From: an uncultured Flavobacteriales bacterium
GTDB taxonomy: Bacteria > Bacteroidota > Bacteroidia > Flavobacteriales > Crocinitomicaceae
Assembly: GCA_946482515.1 (NCBI GenBank)
Contig: CAMLRS010000009.1
Coordinates: 119,140 to 183,139, forward strand
Length of the DNA stretch: 64,000 nucleotides
Reading direction: 5' to 3'
The notes below the pieces were generated by a model. It saw only the letters and a program-made list of their open reading frames with translations. It had not been told where the DNA came from and did not search any database. Position numbers and translations under genes: made by a program. Position 1 is the first letter of the stretch, and each line of letters begins with the position of its first letter. Shown piece after piece: positions 41,477-51,138 of this stretch.

Positions 41477-41683
41477 ATGAGAAACCCGATCAGAACAATG
41501 CTTTTCGGTCTGCTGTTTGCAGGCGTCGCATCTATGTCAGCTTGCGGTGTTTATGTCCCTCAACCAACGAAAAAAACGACGACAAAAAGCACAACCGTAA
41601 CGAAGAAGAAAAAAGCCCATCCGCATGGTGGCCCTCCAGGACAAACCAAGAAGTCTGCCGGGCACCCGGGCAAACGTCATTAA
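41477..41683 (+). CDS. Small basic lipoprotein with PPGQTKK motif
   Basis: 68 residues from ATG 41477. Lipoprotein signal MRNPIRTMLFGLLFAGVASMSAC (Cys23), then a Thr/Lys-rich stretch (KKTTTKSTTVTKKKK) and HPHGGPPGQTKKSAGHPGKRH. Tiny Bacteroidetes lipoproteins with this PPGQ.KK ending exist (sometimes mislabelled quinol oxidase subunit 4). Probably a surface or outer-membrane protein of unknown role. Ends at a bidirectional terminator. Confidence 0.7.
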   Translation: MRNPIRTMLFGLLFAGVASMSACGVYVPQPTKKTTTKSTTVTKKKKAHPHGGPPGQTKKSAGHPGKRH

Positions 41684-41684
41684 T

Positions 41685-41714
41685 AAAAAAGGCCTCGTAT
41701 CAACGGGGCCTTTT
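41685..41714. terminator. Bidirectional terminator
   Basis: AAAAAAGGCCTCGT / ACGGGGCCTTTT, an 8-bp stem with one G-U pair, between a + gene ending at 41683 and a - gene ending at 41718. Confidence 0.85.
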
Positions 41715-41717
41715 CGT

Positions 41718-42389
41718 TTATTCCACTCTTGGTTGACGTTGTGGAATCCTTAGCCCGAAACGGGTCGAAATGCCGGTTGAAATAAGCGGTCCACCGAAGC
41801 CAATCTCCAGGTTGAATCCTACATTTCGCAAAAAGTAATACCGCATGCCCCAGCAGGTACGCATGGAAAACGGCAGCGCAGGGAAGCTCCAGAAATCATC
41901 GTCTGATGCATCGACTTTCACGCCGTTTTTTTCCAGTCCGAAATAGCGCTTATTAGTGCCGGCTGCTATTCCCCAATACATATCGAGATTCGGATTGTCG
42001 ACATTAAAATGAAAGTTGATCCGGACGTGCACGCGAAGACGGTTCATCGTGCGTCTGAAATCTGTTTTGGTAGTTGTCCAGGTATCCGTATTGCCATCGT
42101 AAACGGAATCGGTCTGGGTATAGGAAAGATGCAGGTTGGAATAGATCGCGTCTGCGCCCAGGCCGATGCGGTCGGTGAGCATGAATTCCGTGCGAAGACC
42201 GGTAGGTCCCGCTCCTCCAAATTCGAAACCTTCGACGCCGGAAGCTTCCGAAATAGCTCTCAGGAAGTACCCGCCGAAGTTGGGAAAGCCGTAATAAGGA
42301 TCTGTGATCATGGAACCGCGCGTGTTGGCCTGAGCCATGGCGGTGTGCAGCGAAGCTGCTGCGAGCAGTGTCAGTAGTAGCGTTTTCAT
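41718..42389 (-). CDS. Outer-membrane beta-barrel protein, paralog 1
   Basis: 223 residues. Signal peptide MKTLLLTLLAAASLHTAMAQ, then DPYYGFPNFGG, FEFGGAGPTGLRTEFMLTDRIGLGADAIYSNLHLSYTQTD, RVHVRINFHFNVDNPNLDMYWGIAAGTNKRYFG, and a C-terminal strand set ending FGLRIPQRQPRVE. Eight-strand barrel of the OmpA/PorT-like kind. It is a paralog of the gene 78 bp upstream, sharing YYGFPN, GPTGLR/GPVGLR and LTDRIGLG/LTDKIGLG. Function unknown. Confidence 0.85.
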   Translation of the reverse strand: MKTLLLTLLAAASLHTAMAQANTRGSMITDPYYGFPNFGGYFLRAISEASGVEGFEFGGAGPTGLRTEFMLTDRIGLGADAIYSNLHLSYTQTDSVYDGNTDTWTTTKTDFRRTMNRLRVHVRINFHFNVDNPNLDMYWGIAAGTNKRYFGLEKNGVKVDASDDDFWSFPALPFSMRTCWGMRYYFLRNVGFNLEIGFGGPLISTGISTRFGLRIPQRQPRVE

Positions 42390-42403
42390 GTCGTAGCGTA
42401 TCT

Positions 42404-42442
42404 AAAAAAACAGCCGTTTTGTAGATGACTACAAAACGGCTG
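42404..42442 (-). terminator. Strong terminator between paralogous barrel genes
   Basis: A perfect 14-bp stem CAGCCGTTTTGTAG / CTACAAAACGGCTG with a 4-base loop; on the minus strand it is followed by TTTTTTT. It implies separate control or attenuation of the downstream paralog. Confidence 0.9.
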
Positions 42443-42467
42443 CAAAATGTTTATGGTATGGCTTTTC

Positions 42468-43088
42468 TTAGAATTTGAAAGAAAGACCAGCGTTCAGGAT
42501 ACCACCTTGTCCGAAACCAACTCCGAGGTTAGCACCAATGTTGTCAGTAAAGAAGTAACGCAGACCGATTCCGAGGCGGGAAGCAACCGGAATAAAACCT
42601 TTGATCTCTTCGTCAGCGTAGTTAGGATCCGTAGATTCGAATTTGAATGAACGGTTACCGTAACCAGCACCTACAACACCATAGAAATCGAGGTTGTCGT
42701 TTTCGATGAAGTGGTAGTTAAATGTTACCATTACACCGAATTTCTGTGTAGAGTAATCGTACTGGTATGTTACAGGATCTCCGTTACCATTAGTTGTGGT
42801 TTCGTCGAAAGTAATGTTTGTGTTGTTGAACCCGAGGTCAACACCCAGACCGATTTTGTCAGTAAGCAGGTATTCTACGCGCAGACCTACAGGACCCAAT
42901 CCTTTGATCTCAACGTTTTGCTCGACACCAGAGTTAGCGTAAGCTGATTTAAAGGCAGCTGTATACAGGTTAGGGAAACCGTAGTAAGTGTCAACCAATA
43001 CATTTCCTTCTTCTACAACCTGAGCTGTAGCGTTGTTAGTAGCAGTGAGAGCAAGCAGTGCAATCACAAGAACTTTCATTCTTTTCAT
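42468..43088 (-). CDS. Outer-membrane beta-barrel protein, paralog 2
   Basis: 206 residues (ATG 43088; ATG 43079 also fits). Signal peptide ends ATNNATAQ, then DTYYGFPNLYTAAFKSAYANSG, IKGLGPVGLRVEYLLTDKIGLGVDLGFNN, GVMVTFNYHFIENDNLDFYGVVGAGYGNRSF, and a final LGVGFGQGGILNAGLSFKF ending in an aromatic residue, as is typical of outer-membrane barrels. Paralog of the gene downstream; the strong terminator between them suggests this copy is expressed at a higher level. Confidence 0.88.
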   Translation of the reverse strand: MKRMKVLVIALLALTATNNATAQVVEEGNVLVDTYYGFPNLYTAAFKSAYANSGVEQNVEIKGLGPVGLRVEYLLTDKIGLGVDLGFNNTNITFDETTTNGNGDPVTYQYDYSTQKFGVMVTFNYHFIENDNLDFYGVVGAGYGNRSFKFESTDPNYADEEIKGFIPVASRLGIGLRYFFTDNIGANLGVGFGQGGILNAGLSFKF

Positions 43089-43474
43089 TTTAAATGGGGG
43101 TTTAAATTAATTAATGGCGAATATAGAAGTATTTTGCAATGACCGCCTTTTTTGTCGATAAAAAATAGAAGTTGATCTATAAAACCTTCTCATTTGCCTG
43201 TAAAAATTTGTTAAAACTGCCGCTCTATCTACAAAAAGGCTGCCAAAAACGAGACAAAGCATTAACAAACTAGTTTTGAGACGAATACCCAGCCGACAGC
43301 AACTTATCAATGATAGCAACAGTGGTTAAAACACCCTTTCCGGGAGCTCATCGAACGCCTGAAAATAAATCATCTCATCGTTCAGCCTGCAATCCATTCT
43401 TTTCCAGGTTAAAAGGTTTCGGTATCTTAGTCGAGCCTGAGTTCACATTTTATTTATTCAACACCTTATTTCTT
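43089..43474. other. 386-bp divergent intergenic region
   Basis: AT-rich upstream regions of two divergent genes. A near-consensus box TATATTCG (minus, 43118-43125) lies 29 bp from the barrel gene. No convincing gene, RNA or inverted repeat was recognised. Confidence 0.5.
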
Positions 43475-43792
43475 ATGAACAGACTGATTAAGCTTTTATC
43501 GATTGCGGCCTTTACATGCATTGGGAGCACAGCTTTTGCACAAACAGAAGATTATTACAAAAATGCCGGCTGTAAAGTGCTCTATTTCGAAGTTAACTCA
43601 TCCAAGGTGAAGATTTTCTACGGGAACGGAATGGATGAAGAAATAAGCGGTAAACCAGAAATGCTGACGATTACGTTAAGCAATACCTTTATCAAAAGTG
43701 GTTATGAGCTTACCAGCGTGATCCCCAAAACGGTCAACGGTCAAACGATACCGGGCTATTTCTTTTTTCAGCGGAAAACAACTGAAGATTGA
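43475..43792 (+). CDS. Small secreted protein, unknown
   Basis: 105 residues from ATG 43475, which opens a signal peptide (MNRLIKLLSIAAFTCIGSTAFAQ); the frame runs open upstream to 43310 with non-protein-like sequence. The mature 80 residues are beta-rich (VLYFEVNSSKVKIFYGNGMDEEISGKPEMLTITLSNTFIKSGYELTSVI) and contain one Cys. No family recognised. Ends at a terminator. Confidence 0.65.
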   Translation: MNRLIKLLSIAAFTCIGSTAFAQTEDYYKNAGCKVLYFEVNSSKVKIFYGNGMDEEISGKPEMLTITLSNTFIKSGYELTSVIPKTVNGQTIPGYFFFQRKTTED

Positions 43793-43798
43793 TCCAAC

Positions 43799-43830
43799 AA
43801 AAAAGCGACCGCAAATGCAGTCGCTTTTTT
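43799..43830. terminator. Bidirectional terminator
   Basis: GCGAC(C)GC / GC(A)GTCGC stem flanked by A and T runs, between the small secreted gene (+) and aconitase (-). Confidence 0.85.
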
Positions 43831-43848
43831 AGTACTATTCCAGCAGGA

Positions 43849-46116
43849 TTAATGCTGCTGTTGCTTAATCAGATTCAAGGCTGAACCGGCTTTGAACCAA
43901 TCGATCTGCTGATCGTTGTAAGTATGGTTCAACAGGATGTTTTCTTTTGTACCATCGGCGTGAACGAGCTCCAGGGTGAGCTGTTTGCCCGGAGCAAAGG
44001 ATGCCAGATCAATAAAGTTGAACGTATCGTCTTCGCGGATCTTATCATAATCAGCTTCGTCTGCGAATGTCAGACCGAGCATTCCCTGCTTTTTCAGGTT
44101 GGTTTCGTGGATTCGTGCAAAGGATTTCACGATCACGGCACGAACGCCCAGGTGACGTGGTTCCATTGCGGCATGCTCGCGGGAGGAACCTTCACCGTAG
44201 TTGTGGTCACCTACAACGATGGTAGGAATGCCAGCAGCTTTGTATGCACGTTGAACAGCCGGTACTTCACCTGTTGAACCTGTCATTTGGTTCACGACTT
44301 CGTTGGCTTTGCCGTTGAATGCGTTTTCCGCACCGATGAGCATGTTGTTGGAAATGTTATCGAGGTGACCACGGTAACGCAGCCACGGACCTGCCATGGA
44401 AATGTGGTCGGTTGTACACTTTCCGCGTGCTTTGATGAGCAATTTTGCACCGAGGATGTTCTGTCCGTCCCAGGCCGGGAAGTTTTCCAGGAGCTGAAGA
44501 CGGGATGAATCCGGCTTCACTTCTACAATAACTCCGCTTCCGTCTTCAGCCGGAGCCTGATAGCCCGGATCTTCTACATCGAAGCCTTTACTTGGCAATT
44601 CGTCGCCTTTCGGTGGCAACAGCTTTACCTGCTCGCCTTTGTCGTTGGTGAGCGTATCGGTAATCGGGTTGAAACCGAGGTCTCCGGCAATGGCCAGCGC
44701 CGCAACCATTTCAGGCGACGTTACGAAGGCATGCGTGTTCGGGTTGCCGTCGGCACGCTTGGAGAAGTTCCGGTTGAAGGAGTGAACGATGGTGTTTTTC
44801 TCCTGCTTGTCTGCACCTTCGCGGTCCCACTGTCCGATACACGGACCGCAGGCATTGGTGAAGACTTTCGTTCCCATTTTCTCGAAGGTGGCAATGATGC
44901 CGTCTCGCTCAATGGTATAACGCACCTGCTCGGAACCCGGGTTGATACCGAATTCGGCTTTTGGTGTGATTCCGTGTTTTACGGCCTGCTCCACGATGGA
45001 AGCTGCGCGCGACATATCTTCATAGGAAGAGTTGGTGCAGGAACCGATAAGCCCCCACTCTACTTTCATCGGCCAGTCGTTGGCGATGGCTTCAGCACGC
45101 ATTTTGGAAACAGGTGTTCCGCGATCCGGCGTGAATGGTCCGTTGATATGCGGCTCGAGCTCTGTGAGATTGATCTCGATGAGCTGGTCGAAGTATTTCT
45201 CAGGATTAGCATACACTTCCGGGTCACCCGTAAGGTGTTCGGCGATCTGGTCGGCTGCATCTACCACTTCCTGGCGACCGGTAGCCGCAAGGTAGCGACG
45301 CATGGAATCGTCGTAGCCGAAGGTCGATGTCGTGGCACCAATCTCAGCTCCCATGTTGCAGATGGTTCCTTTTCCGGTGCAGGAAAGCGTGATTGCCCCG
45401 TCGCCGAAGTACTCAACGATGGCCCCTGTTCCGCCTTTCACGGTCAGGATATCGGCTACTTTCAGGATGACGTCTTTGGCAGAAGTCCAGCCGTTGAGCT
45501 TACCGGTGAGCTTCACACCAATCAGTTTCGGGAATTTAAGCTCCCAGGCCATTCCGGCCATAACGTCTACGGCATCTGCACCACCAACACCGATAGCGAC
45601 CATTCCGAGTCCGCCGCCGTTTACGGTGTGTGAATCCGTTCCGATCATCATTCCGCCCGGGAACGCATAGTTTTCGAGCATTACCTGGTGGATGATCCCG
45701 GCGCCTGGTTTCCAGAAACCGATACCGTATTTATTCGAGATTGAAGCCAGGAAGTTGAATACTTCGTTGTTCTGGTTCAATGACTCCTGCAAATCTTTGG
45801 TGGCGCCAAGCTTGGCCTGAATGAGGTGATCGGCGTGAACAGTCGAAGGAACAGCCACTTTTGCACGACCGGCCTGCATGAATTGCAGCAAAGCCATTTG
45901 TGCGGTTGCATCCTGCATGGTTACGCGGTCGGGAGCAAAGTCCACATAGGATTTTCCACGTTCGAACGCTTTCGTCGCGTTGCCATCCCACAAGTGGGCG
46001 TAAAGGATCTTTTCAGAGAGCGTTAAAGGTTTCCCCACGATTTTGCGGGCCGCTGCCACGCGCTCTGGGAATCGGGCGTAAACCGCCTTGATCATATCTA
46101 AATCGAAAACAGCCAT
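43849..46116 (-). CDS. acn: Aconitate hydratase, mitochondrial type
   Basis: 755 residues, matching the eukaryotic mitochondrial-type aconitase rather than bacterial AcnA (about 890). Cluster ligands lie in [22 protein letters not shown] context, [11 protein letters not shown], and [11 protein letters not shown] (Cys pair); the swivel domain has [22 protein letters not shown]. Interconverts citrate and isocitrate in the TCA cycle with a 4Fe-4S cluster. An unrelated AcnB-type aconitase is encoded immediately upstream with a terminator between them. Confidence 0.95.
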   Translation of the reverse strand: MAVFDLDMIKAVYARFPERVAAARKIVGKPLTLSEKILYAHLWDGNATKAFERGKSYVDFAPDRVTMQDATAQMALLQFMQAGRAKVAVPSTVHADHLIQAKLGATKDLQESLNQNNEVFNFLASISNKYGIGFWKPGAGIIHQVMLENYAFPGGMMIGTDSHTVNGGGLGMVAIGVGGADAVDVMAGMAWELKFPKLIGVKLTGKLNGWTSAKDVILKVADILTVKGGTGAIVEYFGDGAITLSCTGKGTICNMGAEIGATTSTFGYDDSMRRYLAATGRQEVVDAADQIAEHLTGDPEVYANPEKYFDQLIEINLTELEPHINGPFTPDRGTPVSKMRAEAIANDWPMKVEWGLIGSCTNSSYEDMSRAASIVEQAVKHGITPKAEFGINPGSEQVRYTIERDGIIATFEKMGTKVFTNACGPCIGQWDREGADKQEKNTIVHSFNRNFSKRADGNPNTHAFVTSPEMVAALAIAGDLGFNPITDTLTNDKGEQVKLLPPKGDELPSKGFDVEDPGYQAPAEDGSGVIVEVKPDSSRLQLLENFPAWDGQNILGAKLLIKARGKCTTDHISMAGPWLRYRGHLDNISNNMLIGAENAFNGKANEVVNQMTGSTGEVPAVQRAYKAAGIPTIVVGDHNYGEGSSREHAAMEPRHLGVRAVIVKSFARIHETNLKKQGMLGLTFADEADYDKIREDDTFNFIDLASFAPGKQLTLELVHADGTKENILLNHTYNDQQIDWFKAGSALNLIKQQQH

Positions 46117-46235
46117 AATTTAAGTTTCTACAGGCTTAATTTAGGTATAATAACCGTTACAGAGTTTATAATAGTCAACTATTTAGTCGACATTAACAGC
46201 TTTTTGCCAAAGAAGAGGCTACCACCAGCAGGCGA

Positions 46236-46267
46236 TAAAAAAAGCCCGATCGTTGGATCAGGCTTTT
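46236..46267 (-). terminator. Terminator after acnB
   Basis: Stem GCC(C)GATC / GATC(A)GGC with 4-base loop; on the minus strand it ends in a T run. It separates the two aconitase genes transcriptionally. Confidence 0.8.
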
Positions 46268-46288
46268 CGTTTTATGCTAAGCTGGAAA

Positions 46289-49060
46289 TTATCCCACCAA
46301 TTGCTTGTGAGACGGCGCAAACTTCGTGAGGTTGATACCTTCTACCGCTGTTTTGTATTCTTCGATCGTTGGCGTTCTGCCGAGAATGGTCGACAATACG
46401 ACCACCGGTGTTGAAGAAAGCAAAGATTCTCCTTTTTTACCTTCGGCATCTTCTACGACACGTCCTTGGAAAAGGCGGGTTGAAGTTGCCATCACGGTAT
46501 CTCCTTTTGCTGCTTTTTCCTGATTCCCCATGCAGAGGTTACATCCCGGACGCTCCAGGTAGAGCATGTTTTCGTACTTCGTACGTGCTTCACCTTTCGG
46601 AGCGTTGTCGTCGAATTCGAAGCCGGAGTAGCGCTGCAGCACTTCCCAGTCGCCTTCAGCTTTCAGCTCATCGACGATGTTATAAGTAGGCGGAGCTACT
46701 ACAAGCGGCGCATTGAATTCAACCTTGCCTTTTTGTGCTTCAACGTTCTTCAGCATCTGAGCCAGGATTTTCATATCGCCCTTGTGAACCATACACGAAC
46801 CAATAAATCCGAGGTCTACTTTTTTATCGCCGCCATAGAACGAAAGCGGACGGATTGTATCGTGCGTATATCGCTTGGAAACGTCTTTGTTGTTTACATC
46901 CGGATCGGCGATCATTGGTTCTGCGATCTGATTCAGATCCACCACGACCTCAGCGTAATATTTTGCATTGGCATCCGGCGTAAGCGCAGGCTTCTCACCT
47001 GACTTAATTTCTGCAATTCGCTTATCCGCTTTATTGATAAGGCCCTGAAGTACACGTTTCGCGTTGTCCATGCCTTTGTCGATCATAATCTGGATGCGGC
47101 CTTTCGCAATCTCGAGTGATTCAATCAGGGTATCGTCTTCCGAAATACAGATCGAAGCTTTCGCCTTCATTTCTGCTGTCCAATCCGTAAACGTGAATGC
47201 CTGATCGGCAGTCAGCGTTCCGATATGCACTTCAATGATCCGACCCTGGAATACGTTTTCGCCGCCAAACTGGTGGAGCATTTGTGCTTGTGTCGCATGC
47301 ACCACATCGCGGAAGTCCATGTAACCCGGCATAGCTCCTTTGAAGGTCACTTTCACGGATTCAGGAATAGGCATGGAAGCTTCTCCGGTCGCAAGCGCAA
47401 GCGCCACTGTGCCTGAATCGGCACCAAAAGCCACACCTTTAGACATACGTGTATGCGAGTCACCGCCAATGATGATCGCCCACTCGTCTATCGTGATATC
47501 GTTCAGCACTTTGTGGATCACGTCTGTCATAGCATGATAAACGCCTTTCGGGTCACGGGCAGTAATCAAACCGAAGTCGTTCATGAACTTCATCAGCTTT
47601 GGAATGTTCGCCTGTGCTTTTTTATCCCAAACGGAAGCGGTATGACAACCCGACTGGTAGGCACCATCAACGATAGGTGAAATCACTGTGGCGGCCATGG
47701 ATTCCAATTCCTGAGCTGTCATGAGCCCGGTGGTATCCTGCGAACCAACAATGTTTACCTCTACACGAACATCTGAGCCGGCATGCAGTACTTTTCCGGG
47801 AGTTATTCCAACCGCATTTTTATTGAAGATTTTCTCCACGGCTGTAAGCCCCTGCCCGGCATGAGAAATCTCTTTCGACGGTGCAAACACAACAGGAGCT
47901 TCAATTCCCAATGTCTTAGCCGCAAACGTCTGGATCTTCTTCCCAAACACAATTGCGTAGGATCCACCGGCTTTGATGAATTCCATTTTCTGCGGAGTAA
48001 AGGCTTTCGAAATATCGATCAGCTCTTTGTCTCCGTTGTATAATTTCTTGGTCTTTGTATTGATCGTAAGCACGGTACCTGTAGCAACCGAATAGGCTTC
48101 TTCCAGGATAGGATCGCCGTTTTCATTGCGAACAGGCTCACCATTTGCGTCCAGCTTTTTCACCCAGTTTTTCAGGTCGAGGCCAATACCACCGGTCACA
48201 TCAACTGTTGTGAGGAAAATCGGAGAAATACCGTTTGTACCGCCAACAATCGGCGCAATGTTCACAAACGGAACATAAGGGCTGGATTGTTTCCCGGTCC
48301 AAAGCGCCACGTTGTTCACGCCCGACATTCGCGACGAACCTACGCCCATGGTGCCTTTTTCGGCGATCAGCATCACACTTTTATCCGGATGCTGCGCTTG
48401 CAATGCCTTGATTTCGTCCTGCGCCTGCGGGGAGATCATGCATTTACCGTGGAGCTCGCGGTCCGAACGGGAGTGTGCCTGGTTTCCAGGTGAGAGCAAA
48501 TCTGTTGAGATATCGCCTTCACCTGCAATAAAGGTTACGACTTTAATTTCTTCGGCTACATCCGGAAGCTTGGTAAAGAACTCAGCCTTGGCATAACTCT
48601 CGAGGATTTCTCTCGCAATTTCATTTCCGTTATGGAACGCTTCTTTCAAGCGGTCTGTATCCGCGTCGTAAAGAAACACCTGTGTTTTCAGCACCTCAGC
48701 AGCCTGTTTTGCAACAGCATGGTCGTTGCCTAATGCGATATCCAGCAGCACTTCAATCGAAGGACCACCTTTCATATGTGACAAAAGCTCAAAAGCAAAA
48801 GCAGGCGTAATTTCCTCCACCACTGATTGCCCCAGAATAATTTCCTTCAGGAATTTCGCTTTTACACCTGCAGCGCCGGTCGTTCCCGGCAATGTGTTGT
48901 AAATAAAAAACTGAAGCGAATCTTTTCGGTTTGCGTTCGTCGCATCTTTAATCTGTGCAACGATTTCGTTCAGCAAATCCGCACCATCTATCGGTTTTGG
49001 ATGAAGTCCCTGAACTTTTCGTTCTTCAATTTCTTTGATGTATTCTTGATAGGTATTCAT
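46289..49060 (-). CDS. acnB: Bifunctional aconitate hydratase 2 / 2-methylisocitrate dehydratase
   Basis: 923 residues. It has the AcnB arrangement: an N-terminal HEAT-like domain (MNTYQEYIKEIEERKVQG...ALGNDHAVAKQAAEVLKTQ), the swivel domain moved ahead of the catalytic core (KGTMGVGSSRMSGVNNVALWTG), then GGDSHTRMSKGVAFGADSG, FIGSCMVHKGD and RPGCNLCMGNQ supplying the 4Fe-4S cysteines. Acts on citrate/isocitrate and possibly 2-methylisocitrate. Slightly longer than E. coli AcnB (865). Confidence 0.96.
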   Translation of the reverse strand: MNTYQEYIKEIEERKVQGLHPKPIDGADLLNEIVAQIKDATNANRKDSLQFFIYNTLPGTTGAAGVKAKFLKEIILGQSVVEEITPAFAFELLSHMKGGPSIEVLLDIALGNDHAVAKQAAEVLKTQVFLYDADTDRLKEAFHNGNEIAREILESYAKAEFFTKLPDVAEEIKVVTFIAGEGDISTDLLSPGNQAHSRSDRELHGKCMISPQAQDEIKALQAQHPDKSVMLIAEKGTMGVGSSRMSGVNNVALWTGKQSSPYVPFVNIAPIVGGTNGISPIFLTTVDVTGGIGLDLKNWVKKLDANGEPVRNENGDPILEEAYSVATGTVLTINTKTKKLYNGDKELIDISKAFTPQKMEFIKAGGSYAIVFGKKIQTFAAKTLGIEAPVVFAPSKEISHAGQGLTAVEKIFNKNAVGITPGKVLHAGSDVRVEVNIVGSQDTTGLMTAQELESMAATVISPIVDGAYQSGCHTASVWDKKAQANIPKLMKFMNDFGLITARDPKGVYHAMTDVIHKVLNDITIDEWAIIIGGDSHTRMSKGVAFGADSGTVALALATGEASMPIPESVKVTFKGAMPGYMDFRDVVHATQAQMLHQFGGENVFQGRIIEVHIGTLTADQAFTFTDWTAEMKAKASICISEDDTLIESLEIAKGRIQIMIDKGMDNAKRVLQGLINKADKRIAEIKSGEKPALTPDANAKYYAEVVVDLNQIAEPMIADPDVNNKDVSKRYTHDTIRPLSFYGGDKKVDLGFIGSCMVHKGDMKILAQMLKNVEAQKGKVEFNAPLVVAPPTYNIVDELKAEGDWEVLQRYSGFEFDDNAPKGEARTKYENMLYLERPGCNLCMGNQEKAAKGDTVMATSTRLFQGRVVEDAEGKKGESLLSSTPVVVLSTILGRTPTIEEYKTAVEGINLTKFAPSHKQLVG

Positions 49061-49411
49061 AATTAAGGAAATCTTGCTTTTCTATTTCTATTACAGGCTA
49101 GTATTCTGCCCTGCGAATTTACGAATAAGAAAAAAATTGACTGTCATTCATCCCAACGAATCAGGGTCAATTGTTTATTTAGAATGGTTTTGAATTGGAG
49201 TTTGTGAGTTGCCGAGTTGGTGAGTTAGTGAGTTGAAGAGTTTCTGAGTTGGTTGGAAGTTGATGAGTTGCTGGGTTAGTTGGGAGTTGATTTGAAGGCT
49301 GCAATCCGACTTTTCCACAGGAAGGTGTTCAATGAATGAAATTTATCTGTACCTTTGCACCCCTGTTTAAAGTGTTAAGCAGGTTTTTATTAACACCAAA
49401 TAGTTTTAATT
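49061..49411. other. 351-bp intergenic region with degenerate GAGTTG repeats
   Basis: From about 49196 to 49295 the hexamer GAGTTG or a close variant recurs about every 8-16 bases (for example GAGTTGCCGAGTTGGTGAGTTAGTG). No ORF. The rpsF promoter lies downstream of the repeats, and the upstream side is the acnB leader. Confidence 0.6.
49350..49357 (+). promoter_or_regulatory. -7 box of the rpsF-rpsR-rplI operon
   Basis: TACCTTTG, exact consensus, leaving a 50-60 base leader before the rpsF ATG at 49412. Confidence 0.6.
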
Positions 49412-49771
49412 ATGAATTCTTACGAAACTGTTTTCATTCTTACTCCCGTTTTGTCTGAAGATCAGGCAAAGGAAGCAGTGCAAAAGTACGAGGCCGATCT
49501 GAAGGCTTTCGGCGGTAAGTTAAATCATTCTGAGAGCTGGGGCCTGAAAAAACTGGCTTACCCTATCCAGAAGAAGACAACCGGGTTCTATTTCCTCTTC
49601 GATTTCGAAGCGGAAGGAACAGTAGTAGCTGAGCTCGAGCTCGCTATGAAGCGTGACGAGCGCGTTATGCGTTTCCTTACGGTGAAGCAGAACAAGCACC
49701 ATGTTGCTTATGCTGACAAGCGCCGTGCGAAAATGAAAAACGTGTCAACTACACCTGCGGTTGAAGCTTAA
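49412..49771 (+). CDS. rpsF: 30S ribosomal protein bS6
   Basis: 119 residues. Starts [23 protein letters not shown] and has the family core [34 protein letters not shown] and [13 protein letters not shown]. Binds bS18 on the platform of the small subunit. First gene of a three-gene operon lacking priB/ssb between bS6 and bS18, as usual in Bacteroidetes. Confidence 0.98.
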   Translation: MNSYETVFILTPVLSEDQAKEAVQKYEADLKAFGGKLNHSESWGLKKLAYPIQKKTTGFYFLFDFEAEGTVVAELELAMKRDERVMRFLTVKQNKHHVAYADKRRAKMKNVSTTPAVEA

Positions 49772-49794
49772 TTAACTTATTAAAACGTACGATT

Positions 49795-50058
49795 ATGTCA
49801 CAAAACGATATTCGCTACCTGACCCCGATCAACATCGAGATCAAGAAAGACAAATACTGCCGTTTCAAGAAAAGCGGAATTAAATTCATCGACTACAAGG
49901 ACGGTAACTTCCTGCTCCGCCTGGTAAACGAGCAAGGTAAAATTTTGCCGCGTCGTATTACCGGAACTTCTGCGAAATACCAGAAGCAAGTAAACAAGGC
50001 TATCAAGCGTGCACGTCACCTCGCTATTCTCCCTTATGTTGGGGATATGCTGAAATAA
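49795..50058 (+). CDS. rpsR: 30S ribosomal protein bS18
   Basis: 87 residues. Family core: [61 protein letters not shown], including the invariant PRR-TG and R-RH-A-LP. Pairs with bS6. 23 bases after rpsF. Confidence 0.98.
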   Translation: MSQNDIRYLTPINIEIKKDKYCRFKKSGIKFIDYKDGNFLLRLVNEQGKILPRRITGTSAKYQKQVNKAIKRARHLAILPYVGDMLK

Positions 50059-50089
50059 GCCCGGGTTGAACTTTTAACAATTAGAAGAA

Positions 50090-50536
50090 ATGGAAGTCAT
50101 TCTGAAGAAAAATATCGACAAATTGGGTTACAAGGATGATGTTGTAACCGTGAAGCCTGGTTATGGACGTAATTTCCTTATTCCACAAGGATACGCGACC
50201 CTGGCAACTCCTTCTGCGAAAAAAGCGCACGAGGATATGATCAAACAACGCTCACACAAAGAATCCAAAATCGTTGCTGAAGCAGAAGCTGTTGCTGCGA
50301 AACTGGTTGAGCTGACTGTATCTATCGCTACGAAAGTAGGTGAGAATGGTAAAATCTTTGGTTCCGTTAACACGGTTCAATTGTCTGAAGCGCTGAAAAA
50401 AGCTGGTTTCGACATTGACCGCAAGGCACTGAAAATCAAAGATGAGCCTATCAAAGAAGTAGGTACTTACGAAGCAGAAGCAAACCTCCACAAAGGGGTG
50501 AAGCCTGTATTCAAATTCGAAGTGGTAGGAGAATAA
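50090..50536 (+). CDS. rplI: 50S ribosomal protein bL9
   Basis: 148 residues, full length: N-terminal rRNA-binding domain MEVILKKNIDKLGYKDDVVTVKPGYGRNFLIPQGYA, long connecting helix, C-terminal domain with IFGSVNTVQLSEALKKAG. Follows rpsR by 31 bases and ends at a strong terminator. Confidence 0.98.
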   Translation: MEVILKKNIDKLGYKDDVVTVKPGYGRNFLIPQGYATLATPSAKKAHEDMIKQRSHKESKIVAEAEAVAAKLVELTVSIATKVGENGKIFGSVNTVQLSEALKKAGFDIDRKALKIKDEPIKEVGTYEAEANLHKGVKPVFKFEVVGE

Positions 50537-50558
50537 TCCTTCAACAATACACTTTTGG

Positions 50559-50592
50559 AATCCCGTTTGTCATTGATGAACGGGATTTTTTT
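50559..50592 (+). terminator. Terminator after rplI
   Basis: A 9-bp stem AATCCCGTT / AACGGGATT followed by a run of T. Confidence 0.88.
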
Positions 50593-50668
50593 TGAATACA
50601 AAATTCACAATTCTGCATTTTGAATTCTGAATTCTGCATTATATTTAGTTATCTCAAAACGATACACC

Positions 50669-51133
50669 ATGGCCATACAAGTTGGTGATAAATGCCCTTC
50701 CTTCAGTCTGCCCGATCAGAACGGAAACCTGTTCCAGATCGATGAGCTGCTGGGGAAAAAGAACATCGTGCTCTACTTCTACCCGAAAAACAATACAGGC
50801 GGCTGCACAGCCGAAGCGTGTTCCTTCCGCGACAGCTACGAAGCATTCGAAGAATTAGGCTGCGAAGTGGTGGGTGTTTCGGGCGACAGCATCGAATCGC
50901 AGGAACAATTTGCCGCAAAACACCGGTTGAATTTCACCCTGCTTTCCGACAGCGAGAAAAAAGTGCGTCAGCTGTTCGGTGTTCCCAAAAGCCTGTTCGG
51001 ACTTATTCCCGGGCGCGTGACCTATGTGATCGATCAAACGGGAACCGTACGCAGTATCCACAATTCGCTCAGCGACCCGGAAGGACACATCCGGTCGGCG
51101 ATGGAAACCGTTGAAACCCTTTCCAAATCTTAA
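50669..51133 (+). CDS. bcp: Bcp-type peroxiredoxin
   Basis: 154 residues. The peroxidatic Cys46 and candidate resolving Cys51 stand in NNTGGCTAEACSFRD, where the usual TPGCT reads TGGCT. Other marks: VLYFYPK upstream and GVSGDSIESQEQFAAKHRLNFTLLSD downstream. Reduces peroxides using thioredoxin-type donors in the cytoplasm. Followed after 5 bases by the exported YciI-like gene and then the Dph6-like gene, so a three-gene operon. Confidence 0.95.
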   Translation: MAIQVGDKCPSFSLPDQNGNLFQIDELLGKKNIVLYFYPKNNTGGCTAEACSFRDSYEAFEELGCEVVGVSGDSIESQEQFAAKHRLNFTLLSDSEKKVRQLFGVPKSLFGLIPGRVTYVIDQTGTVRSIHNSLSDPEGHIRSAMETVETLSKS

Positions 51134-51138
51134 CTACG

